This document shows, piece by piece, positions 1 to 13,000 of a stretch of DNA of 64,000 bases (the first letter of the stretch is position 1; every line of letters starts with the position of its first letter). The translations under genes and the position numbers were made by a program. The stretch covers positions 644,664 to 708,663 of the forward strand of contig CAJNDS010000713.1 in assembly GCA_905221605.1 (NCBI GenBank), given 5' to 3'. The stretch comes from Symbiodinium natans. Taxonomy: Eukaryota > Sar > Dinophyceae > Suessiales > Symbiodiniaceae. The notes below the pieces were generated by a model. That model searched no databases and had not been told where the DNA came from. It worked only from the letters and a program-made list of their open reading frames with translations.

Positions 1-378
1 CGTGGGCACCGATGTAGACGCATTCACTGGGCCAAGCAGGTGCCGTAAAGTCGAAGCAAAACGGCTAGAGCCTCCACACCACCACAGCAACCTGACGAGT
101 AAGATGGACTTTCAATCAACTGCAAGAAACCAGAATGTCCATCACCATCGTGAGAATTTCACTTCAGGGCTTGCTTAGCTCCCTCACACGCGCGCGCGCG
201 CGGACCCAGCCCAAGTCTCCGAAGTCTTCGGAGTCAGCCCTGGAACCTAGGGTTTAGGGTTTAGGGTTTAGGGTTTAGGGTTTAGGGTTACTCAAGCCCT
301 AAACCCTGCTCCAGGACCCCAACATGGGTTTGGGGCCCATCCACCGCAGCCAAGTAAACTGACTCAAGCCTGTCGCAG

Positions 379-1015
379 GTCAAGACGTCCTATGAAAACT
401 TCCAGCTCGCCCGCAAGAAGAACCCCAATCGACCGTGCCTTGGATTCAGGCCCGCACACTTCCACAGCAGGGGTTTAGGGGCTTAGGGGTTTAAGGGGTT
501 AGGGGTTTAGGGATTTTCGGGGCTTAGGGTTTAGGGATTAATTAGGGTTTAGGATGGTAAAGTATCGTGTGCAATCCCTGGGGACTTACCGGTTATGGTT
601 CACCACGATACTGATGCTTACGGGGCCCCTAGTTCATTTGTCGAATGCCCTACGGAGAACTAGTGAGTCAGCTGGAGACTTCCCAGAAAGTGTCAGTTTC
701 CCTGCTTTTGGTTTGAGACGCTCTTACTTGCAATGAACAAAATGTCAGATATACACCATCATTTCATGCCTTTGTCTGCCTAGACATCTAGACAGCGGCC
801 TGAAAGCCTTTGAAGGGACACATGAGGCGTGGTGATGCCACGAATCAGGGGATAATGGGCTCGGGGCTTAGGGTTTAAGGGACTAGATGGGGCAGCCAAG
901 CCCTGCACAGCACATGCACGAGCTTGACGTTAGCTCGGGCATGAGCTGTCAACAACTTCGAAGGGGGGTGGGACCCCCCAATGGGAAGACGATATGGGAA
1001 GAGTATGTCTACAAC
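379..1015 (+). CDS. LACS exons 1-2 (N-terminal region)
   Basis: Exon 1 (379-450) follows a CAG acceptor and encodes SYENFQLA then NPNRPCLG, which matches the start of LACS proteins (Y..F..A....P..PCLG.R). It is followed by a possible GC donor. Exon 2 (about 965-1015) encodes NGKTIWEEYVYN, matching the W..Y segment that precedes the GSGL block. Exon 2 is less certain because it is short and its acceptor is not well defined. The sequence between them holds degenerate TTTAGGG copies. Confidence 0.65.
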
Positions 1016-4000
1016 AAACCCCAAACCCTCATCTGATGCCTTCATCAGGCCAATTGCTGCAGATGGCACCGCAGGGCCCTATGCCTGCGGCTGAGGGTTC
1101 AGAATGTATCGGCTAGGTTCTACCAGACCTTGAGAACTCGGAAATCCTGAACCCCCCCAAGTTTCAAGTCAGGGCAGCTCAGCAGTCGACGACTGCCGCA
1201 GACACATGCCAAGGTTTTGCAAGTTTCGGGGGTTTAGGGTTTAGGGTGTAGGGTTTAGGGTTCAGGGTTTAGGGTTTCGGGTTTAGGGTTTAGGGTTTAG
1301 GGCTAGGAGCACAGCTCAGGTCTGGAGCACGTACGAGCAAATTGGCAAGAGGTGCCGGAGTGCCTTGCAACATGAGCATCATGAGCTCCGCTCACTCCAT
1401 GCCTGTGCCAGATCAGGTTTACGGCTTGGGGTTTAGGGTTTAGGGTTTAGGGTTGAGGGTTTACTAGGGTTTATGGTCTAGGGTAGGTGGAGCATTGGAA
1501 TGATGCCTCCATGTCTTCAGACTGGAAACCAAACGTACAAATGGCAACGGTGCTGCAAAGATACTTGGCAGTCTGTTTACTTGCCCTCCTCATCCTCCTC
1601 CTCATCCTCCTCCTCATCCTCCTCCTCATCCTCCTCCCACGGCTCAGCCCGAAACGGCCAGCAAGCCGAACCGCTGTGCTTATGCTCCAATGGAGAACAG
1701 GTCTGGAACCCCAAGAGCTCCTACAAAATGTTTCTGATGGCACCTCCATGTCGGCTCACTTGTCGCGCATTAATCTGATATATTTTCATACGGGCAGAAG
1801 ACGCCCTTTTTATGAAGTAAAGTAAATTCAATCGCTGGTTCACCTTTACTCGTAATGAGTTTACAATGCACGCGTGCGTTCATTGTACTCATTTAGGACT
1901 TACTGTGCGTACATAATGTTAAATTTAGAATTGTCTTCTGCGCACGGGACCTTTGTTCAAGCGAACTCACAAACTTAGCGGTGAAACGCGAGGCCGCCTC
2001 GGCAAGGGTACCGAGGTGGCAGGAAGGGGCAGTGGGGGTGAGGCGGGGAAGGCGGCATGCCCGTCGCGCGCCAGCTGTGTACAGGTCCGGTTTGAGGTGT
2101 AAAGTTGAAAGCTTTGGGGGGGCTCCGAGATTTGGCTTCGCGCGGTGTCAGTGGTTGGGGTTGGGGGGTTGGGGTTTGGGGTTGGGGGGGGGGGGGGACA
2201 GGGTTGGCCAGGGCCGCACCAATTAAGGAATTATTGGGGAAGCTCTAAAAATGGCTTTGGCTCAAGTTTCATTTTGCCATTTATGATCCCGTTGAACACG
2301 ACTTGTGAGGTCCGCAAGTTCGCACGCCGGCCATGGGACCACTGGATTCGGCAAGCGCCGAGAAAATCGGTCAGCTGTTGCCCTTGATGCCCAGCAGTCA
2401 GCCAGCGCTGTCTGCTGAGGATGATGCTTGGCAGCCCAGTGGTACCCTTTCCCCTTTTTTTTGGGTTCTGGGTTCCCTCAAAAGTATCTAACCAAAAAAG
2501 GGTGCTCTTATTATCATATGGGCGTTATCCGCAAACCCCTGTCTTCTTTTGATGGCGAAATTTTTATGTAGATTTCTGCTTGTTTTTTAGTATCCGCGAA
2601 AGGCCCGCGAAAGCGCGGCGGAAGGCGCCGCGAAAGGGGTAATCTGGTTGATAGAATATCATGCCCCTTACCCCTCAAACCCCAAGCGAGTGCGTTTAGG
2701 GACCGCCCCTAAAGGCACCCGTGGTGCAGGTTTCAGCCTATTTGGGGTTCATACTGATAGAATGTTCAAACCCCAAAGCGACTGCGTTTAGGGACCGCTC
2801 CTAAACGCACCCATTGTGCAGGTTTCAGCCTATTTGGGGTTCATACTGATAGAATATCCTGTCCCTTAAGCTTCAAACCCCAATGCGAGTGCGTTTAGGG
2901 ACTGCCCCTAAACGCACCCATAGTGGAAGTCTCTACTTTGCTCCCCGACGAATGCGTTGCAAACGCACCCATATGGGGCTTAGGGGGTTTTATGCCTGAT
3001 GCTTGAAAGCATTCACTTTGTTTCTTCTAGTGGCGGCCGGTGGTGGTTGCAATGGGGCTGGGGAGGGGATCAGGGGCAAAGTGCGTTTTGGAAGGCTTCA
3101 AAAATGCACACTGATCCGTGTCGAGTGCAAAAACGCAGGCTTGGATGGTTGATGGCACGTGCTGGAGAGCAAGATCTCCGTGACTGACCGCGAAAGTGCT
3201 CCCTGATTTCACGCTGTTTCTGAGAGGAAGCGCACGCTGAAAATCGCGAAAGGCATGCGAAAGGGACGCGATTGGGCGACAGGTCCTGGAAAGGTATTGG
3301 CCAGCCGTGCTTCCAACTTCCATTAAATCTGGCTGATAGAATATCATGACCTTTAGCCCTCAAACCCGAAACGAGTGCGTTTAGGGACCGCGTGCAAACG
3401 CACCCATGGGGCAGGTTTCAGCCTATTTGGGGTTCGTACTAATGGACTCTCATGCCCCTGAACACCTCAAACCCCAAATAGGCTGAAACCTGCACAATGG
3501 GTGCGTTTAGGCGCGGTCCCTAAACGCACTCGCATTGGGGCTTGAGGGTTAAGGGGCAGGTTATTCTATCAGTATGGGCCCCAAATAAGCTGAAACCTGC
3601 ACTATGGGTCCAGAAGCACTGAAAGCAGCACATTGATTCCCCTTCTTGGGATGAGAGCAAACTGCGTTTTGAGGGTCCTGGAAGACGCACACTGGAGCTT
3701 GTATTTGGTTTTGTCGACCACTTGTCCACAAGCATTGAGACCAGCACGTTGATTCCCCTTGTTGGGGTGAGAGGGCAAAGTGCGTTTTGGGGGGCCTGGA
3801 AAACGCACCCAGCTTCCCTGCTGTTTGTACTTGGTTATGTCGACTATATCATCGACTAAAACTCTATGATAATTTATGTCTCCACGAACCCGCGAAAGGC
3901 GCGGCGCTTGGTGTTTTCCTGGGAACAAGAAAATCAGACAACCCCCATATGGTTACTGGGCTACCCAGGATGGGATGCCCAGCTGTGATGGAATGTGCAG

Positions 4001-7000
4001 CTCCTTCACAGGCCCCTGGGCGCCCTCCGTGGCGCCGAACTTCCAGATGAGGACCGACAACGAGCCCGACATTTCGGAAGTCGAGGCAGAGTCTTGGTAC
4101 CCCATTGGTACCCCTTTCCTTTTTTTAGTGTGGGGGGGGGGGGGGGGTTTTGGGTTCCCTTTTGGTACCCCTTTCCTTTTTTTAGTGTGGGGGGGGGGGG
4201 GGGGTTCTGGGTTCCCTTATAAAGTAACCAACCAAAAAAGGGTGCCCTTATGATAATATGGTTTTTGGGCTACCAAGGATTGGTATCGACACGACTCGAA
4301 GTCTCCAAGGCTGTCGATGGGCAACTACAGCTTGCCGGACGAAAGCTCCCCACCCTTGCCGCCGAATGGCTTGATGCACCAGGTGTACGAGCGTCGGCTC
4401 GAGCATTTCCTGAAGAACGTGCAGGCACACTCTGGCAAGCTCAGGAAGTGCGTTGCTGGCCGACGTGAGAAAGCAGGCATGGTCGATGAAGACACGATGT
4501 CCAGTACCGGATGGTTCAACCGGGCCAGAACCGGGGTGCAGGGTTTCGTCCGACAGATCAGCTAACGACTAAAGCAAAGAGATCCTGAGATTCCGGTATC
4601 AGCAAACGGCTGAGTGCGATGGATCACTTTATTTGTGCAGCGCTGGGCCGGGTTTGGTAATTAGCCGCCCGGTCCGTGGCTAATTGCTGACAGTGCAACA
4701 GAATCTACAGCGTTACGTGGACGCAAATCCCTAAACCCTAAACCCTAAACCCTAAACCCTAAACCCTAAACCCTAAACCCTAAAAGCATGGCAGCCGTCT
4801 GAACACCCAAGAGATGCCAGAGTCTGTTGCACCACCAGCCCAGATCCTCCAACATGGCTTATCTAAGGGCGTAGGGTTTAGGGCTGACAGCTTAAAACTT
4901 TGTGGTGCTTTACTGTAACTTTAGATCCTTAGCCAATTTGGGGTTTACTGGGTTTCCTAGTAAGGCAGCTAAAAGTTTAGTTTTTAGTTTATAGCTACCC
5001 TCCGAAGTGCAGCCAAGAAAAGAGAATATTTCCGTTTAACCATATGGGGCGATTTGCGACCTGAAGACAGATTCCTTAGAGCAAGCTGTTTTTTAGGGTT
5101 CTAAGGGTAGTTTCATGGGCCCTTTAATTACCGTTACCTCCCTTAAAGGGCTCATATGTATAGGGTTTATAATGGGTATATTGGGGGTCCCCTTTTTAAG
5201 GGCCCAAATTTTGTACTATTAGCAGGGTTTAGGCTCTAGGGTTTACCGCCAAGTATTTTGAACAGCCCTCAAGGGATGAAGACTCGTACCCTTGAGGTTG
5301 TAAGCCCTAAACCCTAAACCCTAAATGGCCCTTATATTCCCTTGGGGATCCGTAAAAAGGGACCCCAAAACCTCCAAGGTAGAAGAATACCTCTATTGGA
5401 AGTAGGTGTAGGGTTTAGGGTTTAGGGTTTTAGGGTTTAGGGTTTAGGGTTTAGGGTTTAGGGTTTAGGGTTTGGGGTTTGGGGTTGCGGGCGGTTCGAA
5501 GTACGCCATGAAGTACCGCAACTATATGGGGGGGTTTACGAAAGCTAGGGACCCCTAATAGGATCCCCCTCATGACAAGGACCCCAATAAGGGTTTAGGG
5601 TTTAGGGTTAAGGTACCCCGAATTTCGGAACCCCCCCATATACGTCTAACCCTAATTTAGGGAACCTGCAACCTATACAGCACCACTTAAAACTGCCCAC
5701 TGATCTTCTAAGCAACACTTCGTTTGTGGCAAGCGGAGGCCCATGCCCTCGCCCGTTTCATCGTTTCATGCACACGTGGAGTGTGCGCAAACCCGCGGTG
5801 GCCCATCTGAACAGGGTTTATATTACTGTTCTTGGTGAGTGTATTTAGAGTTTAGGGTTTAGGGTTTAGGGTTGATTTTGAGAGTTTTTGGTGAGTGTAT
5901 TTACTGGGTGTCCTATTCGATAAACAAGGAATGTAAACCCACATGATGTCCACCGGCACTTCTCGGGGGCCTATGCACTACTGCGAGCTGGCCGTTTGTG
6001 GACTTCGATCTCCATCGCAGGTTTAGGGTTCAGGGTTTAGGGTTTAGGGTTTAGGGTTTAGGGTTTAGGGTCGCGGGGGTTCGAAGTAGGCCATGAAAAA
6101 CCGCAACTATATGGGGGGTTTACGATAGCTAGGGACCCCGAATAGGATCCCCCTCATAACAAGGACCCCAATAAGGGTTTAGGGTTTAGGATTTAGGGTT
6201 TAGGGTTAAGGTACCCCGAATTTCGGAACCCCCCCCCATATACGTCTAACCCTAACTAGGGAACCTGCAACTTATACAGCACCACTTAAAACTGCCCACT
6301 GATCTTCTAAGCAACGCTTCGTTTGTGGCAAGCGGAGGCCCATGCCCTCTCCCGTTTCATCGTTTCATGCACACGTGGAGTGTGCGCAAACCCGCGGTGG
6401 CTCATCTGAACAGGGTTTATATTACTGTTCTTGGTGAGTGTATTTAGGGTTTAGCGTTTAGGGTTTAGCGTTTAGGGTTTAGCGTTTGGGGTTTAGGGTT
6501 TAGGGTTTAGGGCTTAGGGTTGATTTTAAGAATTTTGGTGAGTGTATATGCTGGGTGTCCTATTCATAGACAAGGAATGTAAACCCCACATGATGTCCAC
6601 CGGCACTTCTCCGGGGCCTATGCACTACTGCAAGCTGGCCGTTTGTGGACTTCGATCTCCATCGCAGGTTTAGGGTTCAGGGTTTAGGGTTTAGGGTTTA
6701 GGGTTTAGGGTTTAGGGTTTATAGGGTTTAGGGTTAGGAGTTTCATCAATCAGTTCGACTTCCGGCTTTGACTCGACATGTGGAGATGTAGTGGGGAAGT
6801 AGGAAGTTGTAGCAACAACCTTCAACCTGAAGCCCTAACTCAGGGGATTGCTGTGTCAAGACCGACTGCAAGGGCAGGGGTCTGGCACTCCAGACAATGT
6901 TGCCGTTCCATTTGTGTGGTGTAACCGCTGGGGCACAGTAAGGCCAAATTGAACGTGTGATTTTGTCGGCCGCCGCATATCGCGGGCCTATGCAGTCAGA

Positions 7001-10000
7001 GTATAAACTTGGAGCAGATTTGTGCAGACATTGGTGGCCCATGTCCAGCACGTGGCACTTGGCTGCGAACCTATGTGGCTCCTGGCCGACTGCAGCTTGG
7101 GATCTTGGGATCTCAACCGCAGTGCTTGGATCGTGCCTTTGCCCACTGTCACTGGTAGGAGCTTTATCAATCAGGCCGACGTCCGGCATTGACTCGACAT
7201 GTGGAGATTTCGTGGGGGAATGTAGGAAGCTGTGAGTTGGGGGGGGTTGCAACGTCAAAGACCGACTGCAAGGGCAGGGGTCTGGCACTCCAGACAATGT
7301 TGCCGTTCGATCTGTGTGGATAGAAAGCAAGGCCAAATTCAACGTGTGACTTTGTCGGCCGCAGCATCTCGCGTGCTGATGCGGTCACAGTACGAACAAG
7401 CTCGTCGAAAGAACAAAAGCGCGGGGGTGGGGGGCACCCTGCGCTTGAATGTCCAGGCGCCCGAAGCCCTAAGCTCTAAGTCCTAAGCCCCTAAACCCTA
7501 AGCCCTAAGCCCAAGCCCTAAACCCTAAGCCCCCCCCCCCACCCCCCTCAAGGGGGATTCCCGAAAATGGGGGTACCCTTTTTGGGGGTCCCTCCAAGCA
7601 AATTCTCTTCTATTTGGGGTATAAAAGGGGTACCCCTATTTTGCCTATATTGGTTGCATCGCCACATTCTACAAAGCCCTACAAAAATAAAACCCTTCTT
7701 CCGGCTTAGGGCTTAGGGCTTAGGGCTTAGAGGGTAGAGGGCTTAGGGCTTAGGGCTTAGGGCTTAGGGCTTAGGGCTTAGGGCTTGGGGCTTAGGGCTT
7801 AGGGCTTAGGGCTTAGGGCTTAGGGCTTAGGGCTTAGGGCTGACTTAGGGCTTAGGGCTTCCTAAACCCCTAAACCCCTAAACCCCTAAACCCCTAAACC
7901 CCTAAACCCCTAAACCCCTAAACCCCTAAACCCCTAAACCCCTAAACCCCTAAACCCCTAAACCCCTAAACCCCTAAACCCCTAAACCCCTAAAACCCCT
8001 AAACCCCTAAACCCCCAAACCCCAAACCCCCAGACCCCTGAACCCCAAAACCACAATCTGCCAGGGCTGAAAACTTCGGCAGCGGCCTCGTGCACCTGGA
8101 ACTTTGTCTTCGCCTCAGGAACTGAGGGAAGGACCTGGGCCGTATTAGGGTTTAGGGTTTAGGGTTTTAGGAGTTTAGGGGTTTAGGGTTTAGGGTTTAG
8201 GGTTTTAGGAGTTTAGGAGTTTAGGGTTTAGGGGCTTGCACGAAGGGGCTTAGGGTTTTGGTTAGGGTTTGGGGTTAGGCTTGAAAGGGTCTTGAGAGCG
8301 TCTTGTAAGGGCTTCGGTTGTTTCCGGGGGTTGGTCCTGGAGTTTGATGTTGGCTTAGGTTTGCATAGGGTTTTGCTCTTGTGGTTCAGGGTTGCTTAGG
8401 GGTCTGGGGGTTTGCACTTTGCTGACTGTTATCCTCGCTTTTCATGCTTCCATGACACAGATTTCGCACTTTCAGCTTTGGAGCTCTAGATGCCCTTGAG
8501 GCTTTTGTGTTTGACGTTTTAAGGCCCAGTTTCCTGTAGTTAAGGGTTGAGGCGTCCAAGAGAGTTCAGGCTGTCAGGGAGTTTGCGAGCTGAGGGCCTG
8601 CCACTTGAGAGTAAGATTTTCACAACGAACCTTAAACCCTTCAGCCTACGAGGCCCCCTTAAGCCTAACCTTATAAACCCTAAACCCTAAACCCTAAACC
8701 CTAAACCCTAAACCCTAAACCCTAAACCCTAAACCCTAAACCCTAAACCCTAAACCCTAAACCCTAAACCCTAAACCCTAAACCCTAAACCCTAAACCCC
8801 TAACCCTGAATCTCACTAGGCACCAGCCATTGTGTCCAGGCCCCGCGAGGCCAGATCCAGAGGTGAAGGATCGCGGAATGTTGGGGCCAAGAGCCCAGCT
8901 TACATCTCTTGGTTTAGGGATGGTTTAGGGTTCAGGGTTCAGGGTTTAGGGTTTAGGGTTTAGGGTTTGGGGTTCAGGGTTTAGGGTTTAGAGGACTGGA
9001 TATACCCCACAAGATTTTTGTCCTTGTTATGGTCGGGCCGCGCCCAAAAAGGGTGCCCCTCGACTTCATGTAGAACATGCTTCGCCAAGTACCGTGAGCT
9101 CCCAAATGCCCTAAAGGCTTGAAACTCAAGTTCCCCAAAGTCCGCGCTGCTTGTCCCTAAGCCCGAAAGCCCTCAAACCGACAAACCGCAAAACCTAAAC
9201 CCTCAAACCCCTCAAGCCCCTCAAGCCCTAACCGGCCCCGAAACCCTAAACCCTAAACCCTAAACCCGAAACCCTAAACCCTAAACCCTAAACCCTAAAC
9301 CCTAAACCCTAAACCCTAAACCCTAACCGTTTGCTGAGACGCCCAGGTTCTACTCCAAGAATCGCCTCGAGTGGGTTGGGGCCCAAGGATGCTGCGGTTT
9401 CAGGGCGTTGGGGGGCCAAAATGTTTTGGGGCACAGGGTTTAGGGTTTAGGGTTTAGGGTTTAGGGTTTAGGGTTTAGGGTTTACGGTAGTTTCCAAAGT
9501 CTTGCCTCCTCCAATTCTGCTTTGGCATGCGTACGGGTGAGTGGCTTCCGGAGATTCCGGAGAGTGGGGCCCTCAGTAGCCCATGTCCTCTTCCGAACGC
9601 TTCCGGACGGTCGACAGCAGAAGGCCTCTGTTGGCACACCTGTTCCTGCAGTATGGTAGCTCCTGTATTTGGGTTCTGATTTCCCAAAATGGGGGGCGGG
9701 GGGTACTGTACCCATTTCATCCGCCAGCTTATGATCGGAACCCCCCAATCTCTCCCCCCCCTCCCGCCCCGCTTGCCCATTTTCGGAACCATCCTTAAAC
9801 CCCAAACCCAAAACCCAAAACCCTAAACCCTAAACCCTAAACCCCAAACCCTAAACCCTAACCCTAAACCCTAGGGCATTGCCCTTTCACCGCGCGAGTC
9901 CTCCATAGCGATTGCTGGGGTCGAGGTCCTGGCCGAGCAGGGCTGCTTCACACAGGTACCCCGCAGCTCGCAGGGCACCATGAACTTAGAGGGATGGTTT

Positions 10001-13000
10001 AGGGTTTAGGGTTTAGGGTTTAGGGTTCAGGGTTTAGGGTTTAGGGTTTAGGGTTTAGGGTTTAGGGTTTAGGGTTCAGGGTTGCGGCGAGAAGACTGTA
10101 CCTGCATGTCGGACACCTTGCTCGAACTTCTCGAGCCATGCCTTTGCCAGTCGATTGTGACGGTTCCCATGTACGATACACTCGGTGCGGATAGCCTGGC
10201 CCTCAAGGAGCAGTAGGTTATGCTTTTAATGTATGCTTCCACATGCTGTTGTATATTCTAAAAATTAAAGATTAATGTGTTTTAAATATGTAACTCATAT
10301 GACCTGATATATTCTTGTTTTAATATTAGCATGTTTAACATGTTCTTAGCGAGCTTGTTTTAATCTGAGAGGCGTTTAACCATCTCCCCAGGTGTGGCCT
10401 ATGTCATCAAGCAGTGCAACCTCAAGACTGTCCTCTGTGCAGCCAGAGCCTCAGCCTCTGCTGGCCCAGGGCGCTCACACCCTAAACCCTATAAACCCTG
10501 AACCCCCAAGCCCTTGTACCCTGAACCCCTATAAACCCTGAACCGCAAGCCCTTATACCCCTATAAACCCTGAACCCCCAACCCCTTGTACCCCTAGACC
10601 TTGGGCCTGGTACAGTTCTCGTTGCAGATGCTGGCAGGCGGCTGTTCTGCAGAACGTCTTGGATTGCAAGTCTGAGTGTCCGACGCTGGAGTGTGGGACG
10701 CTTAGACAGACAGCAGTTGTAGGGCAGTGCTCGGCTTGAGCTACAGGGGGTGACAAGGACCTGCAAGTGTGAGCTTCGCACGATCATACAAAAAATGAAC
10801 AGGAAGCGCGCGCTGCCTTGGGCTGATGGCAATGTCAATCTCAAAGCTGGCAAAGCCTCCAATGAAGTGTAAGGCCTACGTGATCGCTTCTCTACATGGT
10901 AGCTGAGTGGCCCTTTTCGAGTTTGGGGTTCCTTCGTGAAGAGAATCAACACCAGAAATGGTAGCCTCAATGGTGGAGCTCTCTCAACTATTCGCCATTG
11001 TTTGGGTGCTATCTAGGAAAAAGAGATATACAATTATATATTTTTCTTTTAATACGCACGTATTGCAATCAGAGTCAGCACCCCAAAAAGGGACCCTAGT
11101 TTAGGAACCCCCTTTGGTATGTAGCCCTTCCTGTTCCCCACCACCTTCAGCTTGGCGAGGTGTGATTGTCATGGAGCCCCTGACCGAAGACCTGCGCAGC
11201 AAGGCGTTCTGGAAACTGTCGGCTTTAGGCAGCGACAAAATCTGATTTAGGGTTCCCTAAACCCCAAACCCCAAACCCAACCCTAAACCCTCAACCCTAA
11301 ACCCCAAACCCTGTACAGATATGTGTTGGTCTACTGGCCGGCACCCTGCCTTTGCATTTTGAGCCGCTCGCGCTGTGATCGTTTGCATCACCTGCACGGC
11401 TGAAATGTGCAGGGGAGGTGTGGGTTGCTTCAATTGGGGGCCAAAAAACCACATGAACGTAAGGATGCTACAAACAGGTTTTTCGGAATCCCCCTTATAG
11501 GGGCCCTGATAGCCCGATAGTAGGATCCTGGTGTTTATGTGGGTTTTTGGTCCCCTATCAATCTGTGCTATCTGCAACTACGACCCTGCTGATAGCCCCA
11601 TGCTCCTGCCTCTTCCTGATGGCAGGGATTGCCCATAACCCCTCCCAGTGAAGCCAAAAACTCCCCCGTGCCCCACACAAGCTTGCAACAAGTGAAAGCG
11701 TATTTTGTAGTTCCCCCACTTATCACACCTTAGACTTGGACCTACCAATGAACTCCTAAACCTCAAGGCTCTGTAAGCCTCTAAGCATCCCGACTCGTAA
11801 ATACCCGAGCTCTTGCAAGTGTGAGGGCCACGCCCTGAATTTTAAATCTTAAGCGCCTAGCCTCCTTAAGCCGAAGTCTCATGAGGGCCAATAGCGTTTT
11901 TGGGTTTAGGGTTTAGGGTTTAGGGGATACCTCACAGGCTTCTGCGGCGGGCGTGAAAGCCTTCAGTATGGAGGAGGCTGGGGCCCAAAACTCAAGGGAT
12001 TTGGGGCTGGGCTGTTGCTCAGGCTCTTCGGGATACATCTGAATTGGTGATTTCTTTAACATACGATCCCTTCTTTGAGGGTTACCATTGCAGGGGCGGC
12101 CCCTAATGCGTAGGGCACCCAACAAGGGGCCATAATTTAGAGATTTCACAGTCTTGGCGGCATGGGTAGAGGGGCAGAGGAGGGTTCAGGGACCTTCGAT
12201 GCCTCATTTGGCTTCCGGCCCCTGAGGTGGAGAAGGTCGGTGCTGACAAGCCTTTGGAACACTTGGCGCCATCTCCACAGGACGAATAGCCAGTCTCCTG
12301 AGCTATCCTTTGGCTAAAAGTGTCCAGGTATGTGCCAGGTGATGACAGAAGGACTGCCATGCCATCAACAGGACATCCTGACATTCTGCTACACCTCGGG
12401 TACGACCGGTGACCCAAAGGGTGTGCTCCTGACGTCCGCTACCCAGTGGAAGCTACTCGCAGTTCTTCAACAGGACACTATTTTGAATGCTACGTGGCCC
12501 GCCTCGGCCTGGAGGCAACCCAAACCGGAGATCGCGGGTGTGAGGCCCGTTGTATCACGCGGGCTCAAGTGCAGTCCAGGCACTCCAAATGTGGGAGTCC
12601 TGGTAGAGGAGGGGCAGGGTTGAAGGAAGGTGGGGGGGTGGGTTGCGAGCGGAGGGCAGCGGGGGGGGGGGGGGGGGGGGCTGGGGGGGGTGGCCCCCCT
12701 CCCCCCAAGTCAAGCATTTATGGCCAAGGGTTATGGGTTCAAGGTTTTGCTTTCAGCTGCGCAGAGTGGGGCCACATTACAGTCTTGAGAACTTGCAAGT
12801 CTCCCTCAGCAGACCCCAGACCCCAAGGACACTGACCCCATAAGTAGTATTATGTATGTACATGCATAATTGTGTATCCAAGGACACTTACCCTAGAATA
12901 AGCATTATTAACAATGTATATGTGTATGTATGTAATTATATATATATATATATATATACACTGTATCTGCACACTATTCGTGGCTTCCCTTGAGGCATCA

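Larger units (their letters stand above)
4566..8065 (+). other. LACS intron 2, distal part: telomere-like arrays and tandem duplications
   Basis: No coding block recognised. It holds CCCTAAA arrays (4728-4783), TTTAGGG arrays (5407-5474, 6018-6071, 6667-6735), a GGGCTTA array (7704-7855) and a CCCCTAAA array (7865-8010). Two local duplications also lie here (5483-6730 and 6741-7390). The ORFs on both strands near 6.75-7.4 kb fall in the duplicated spacer and show no conserved motif. Confidence 0.6.

Noticed and set aside
1487-1825. Overlapping ORFs with poly-Leu, poly-Ser or poly-Arg
   Set aside because: All are translations of the 12-base CTCCTCATCCTC minisatellite.
6746-7342. A 198-codon minus-strand ORF
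   Set aside because: It lies across a duplicated spacer, contains Cys/Pro/His-rich low-information sequence and has no recognisable motif.
240-9340. A chromosome end, because of the many TTTAGGG/CCCTAAA arrays
   Set aside because: The arrays are short, occur in both orientations, and lie between exons of one gene over 41 kb. They are interstitial, not a terminal telomere.
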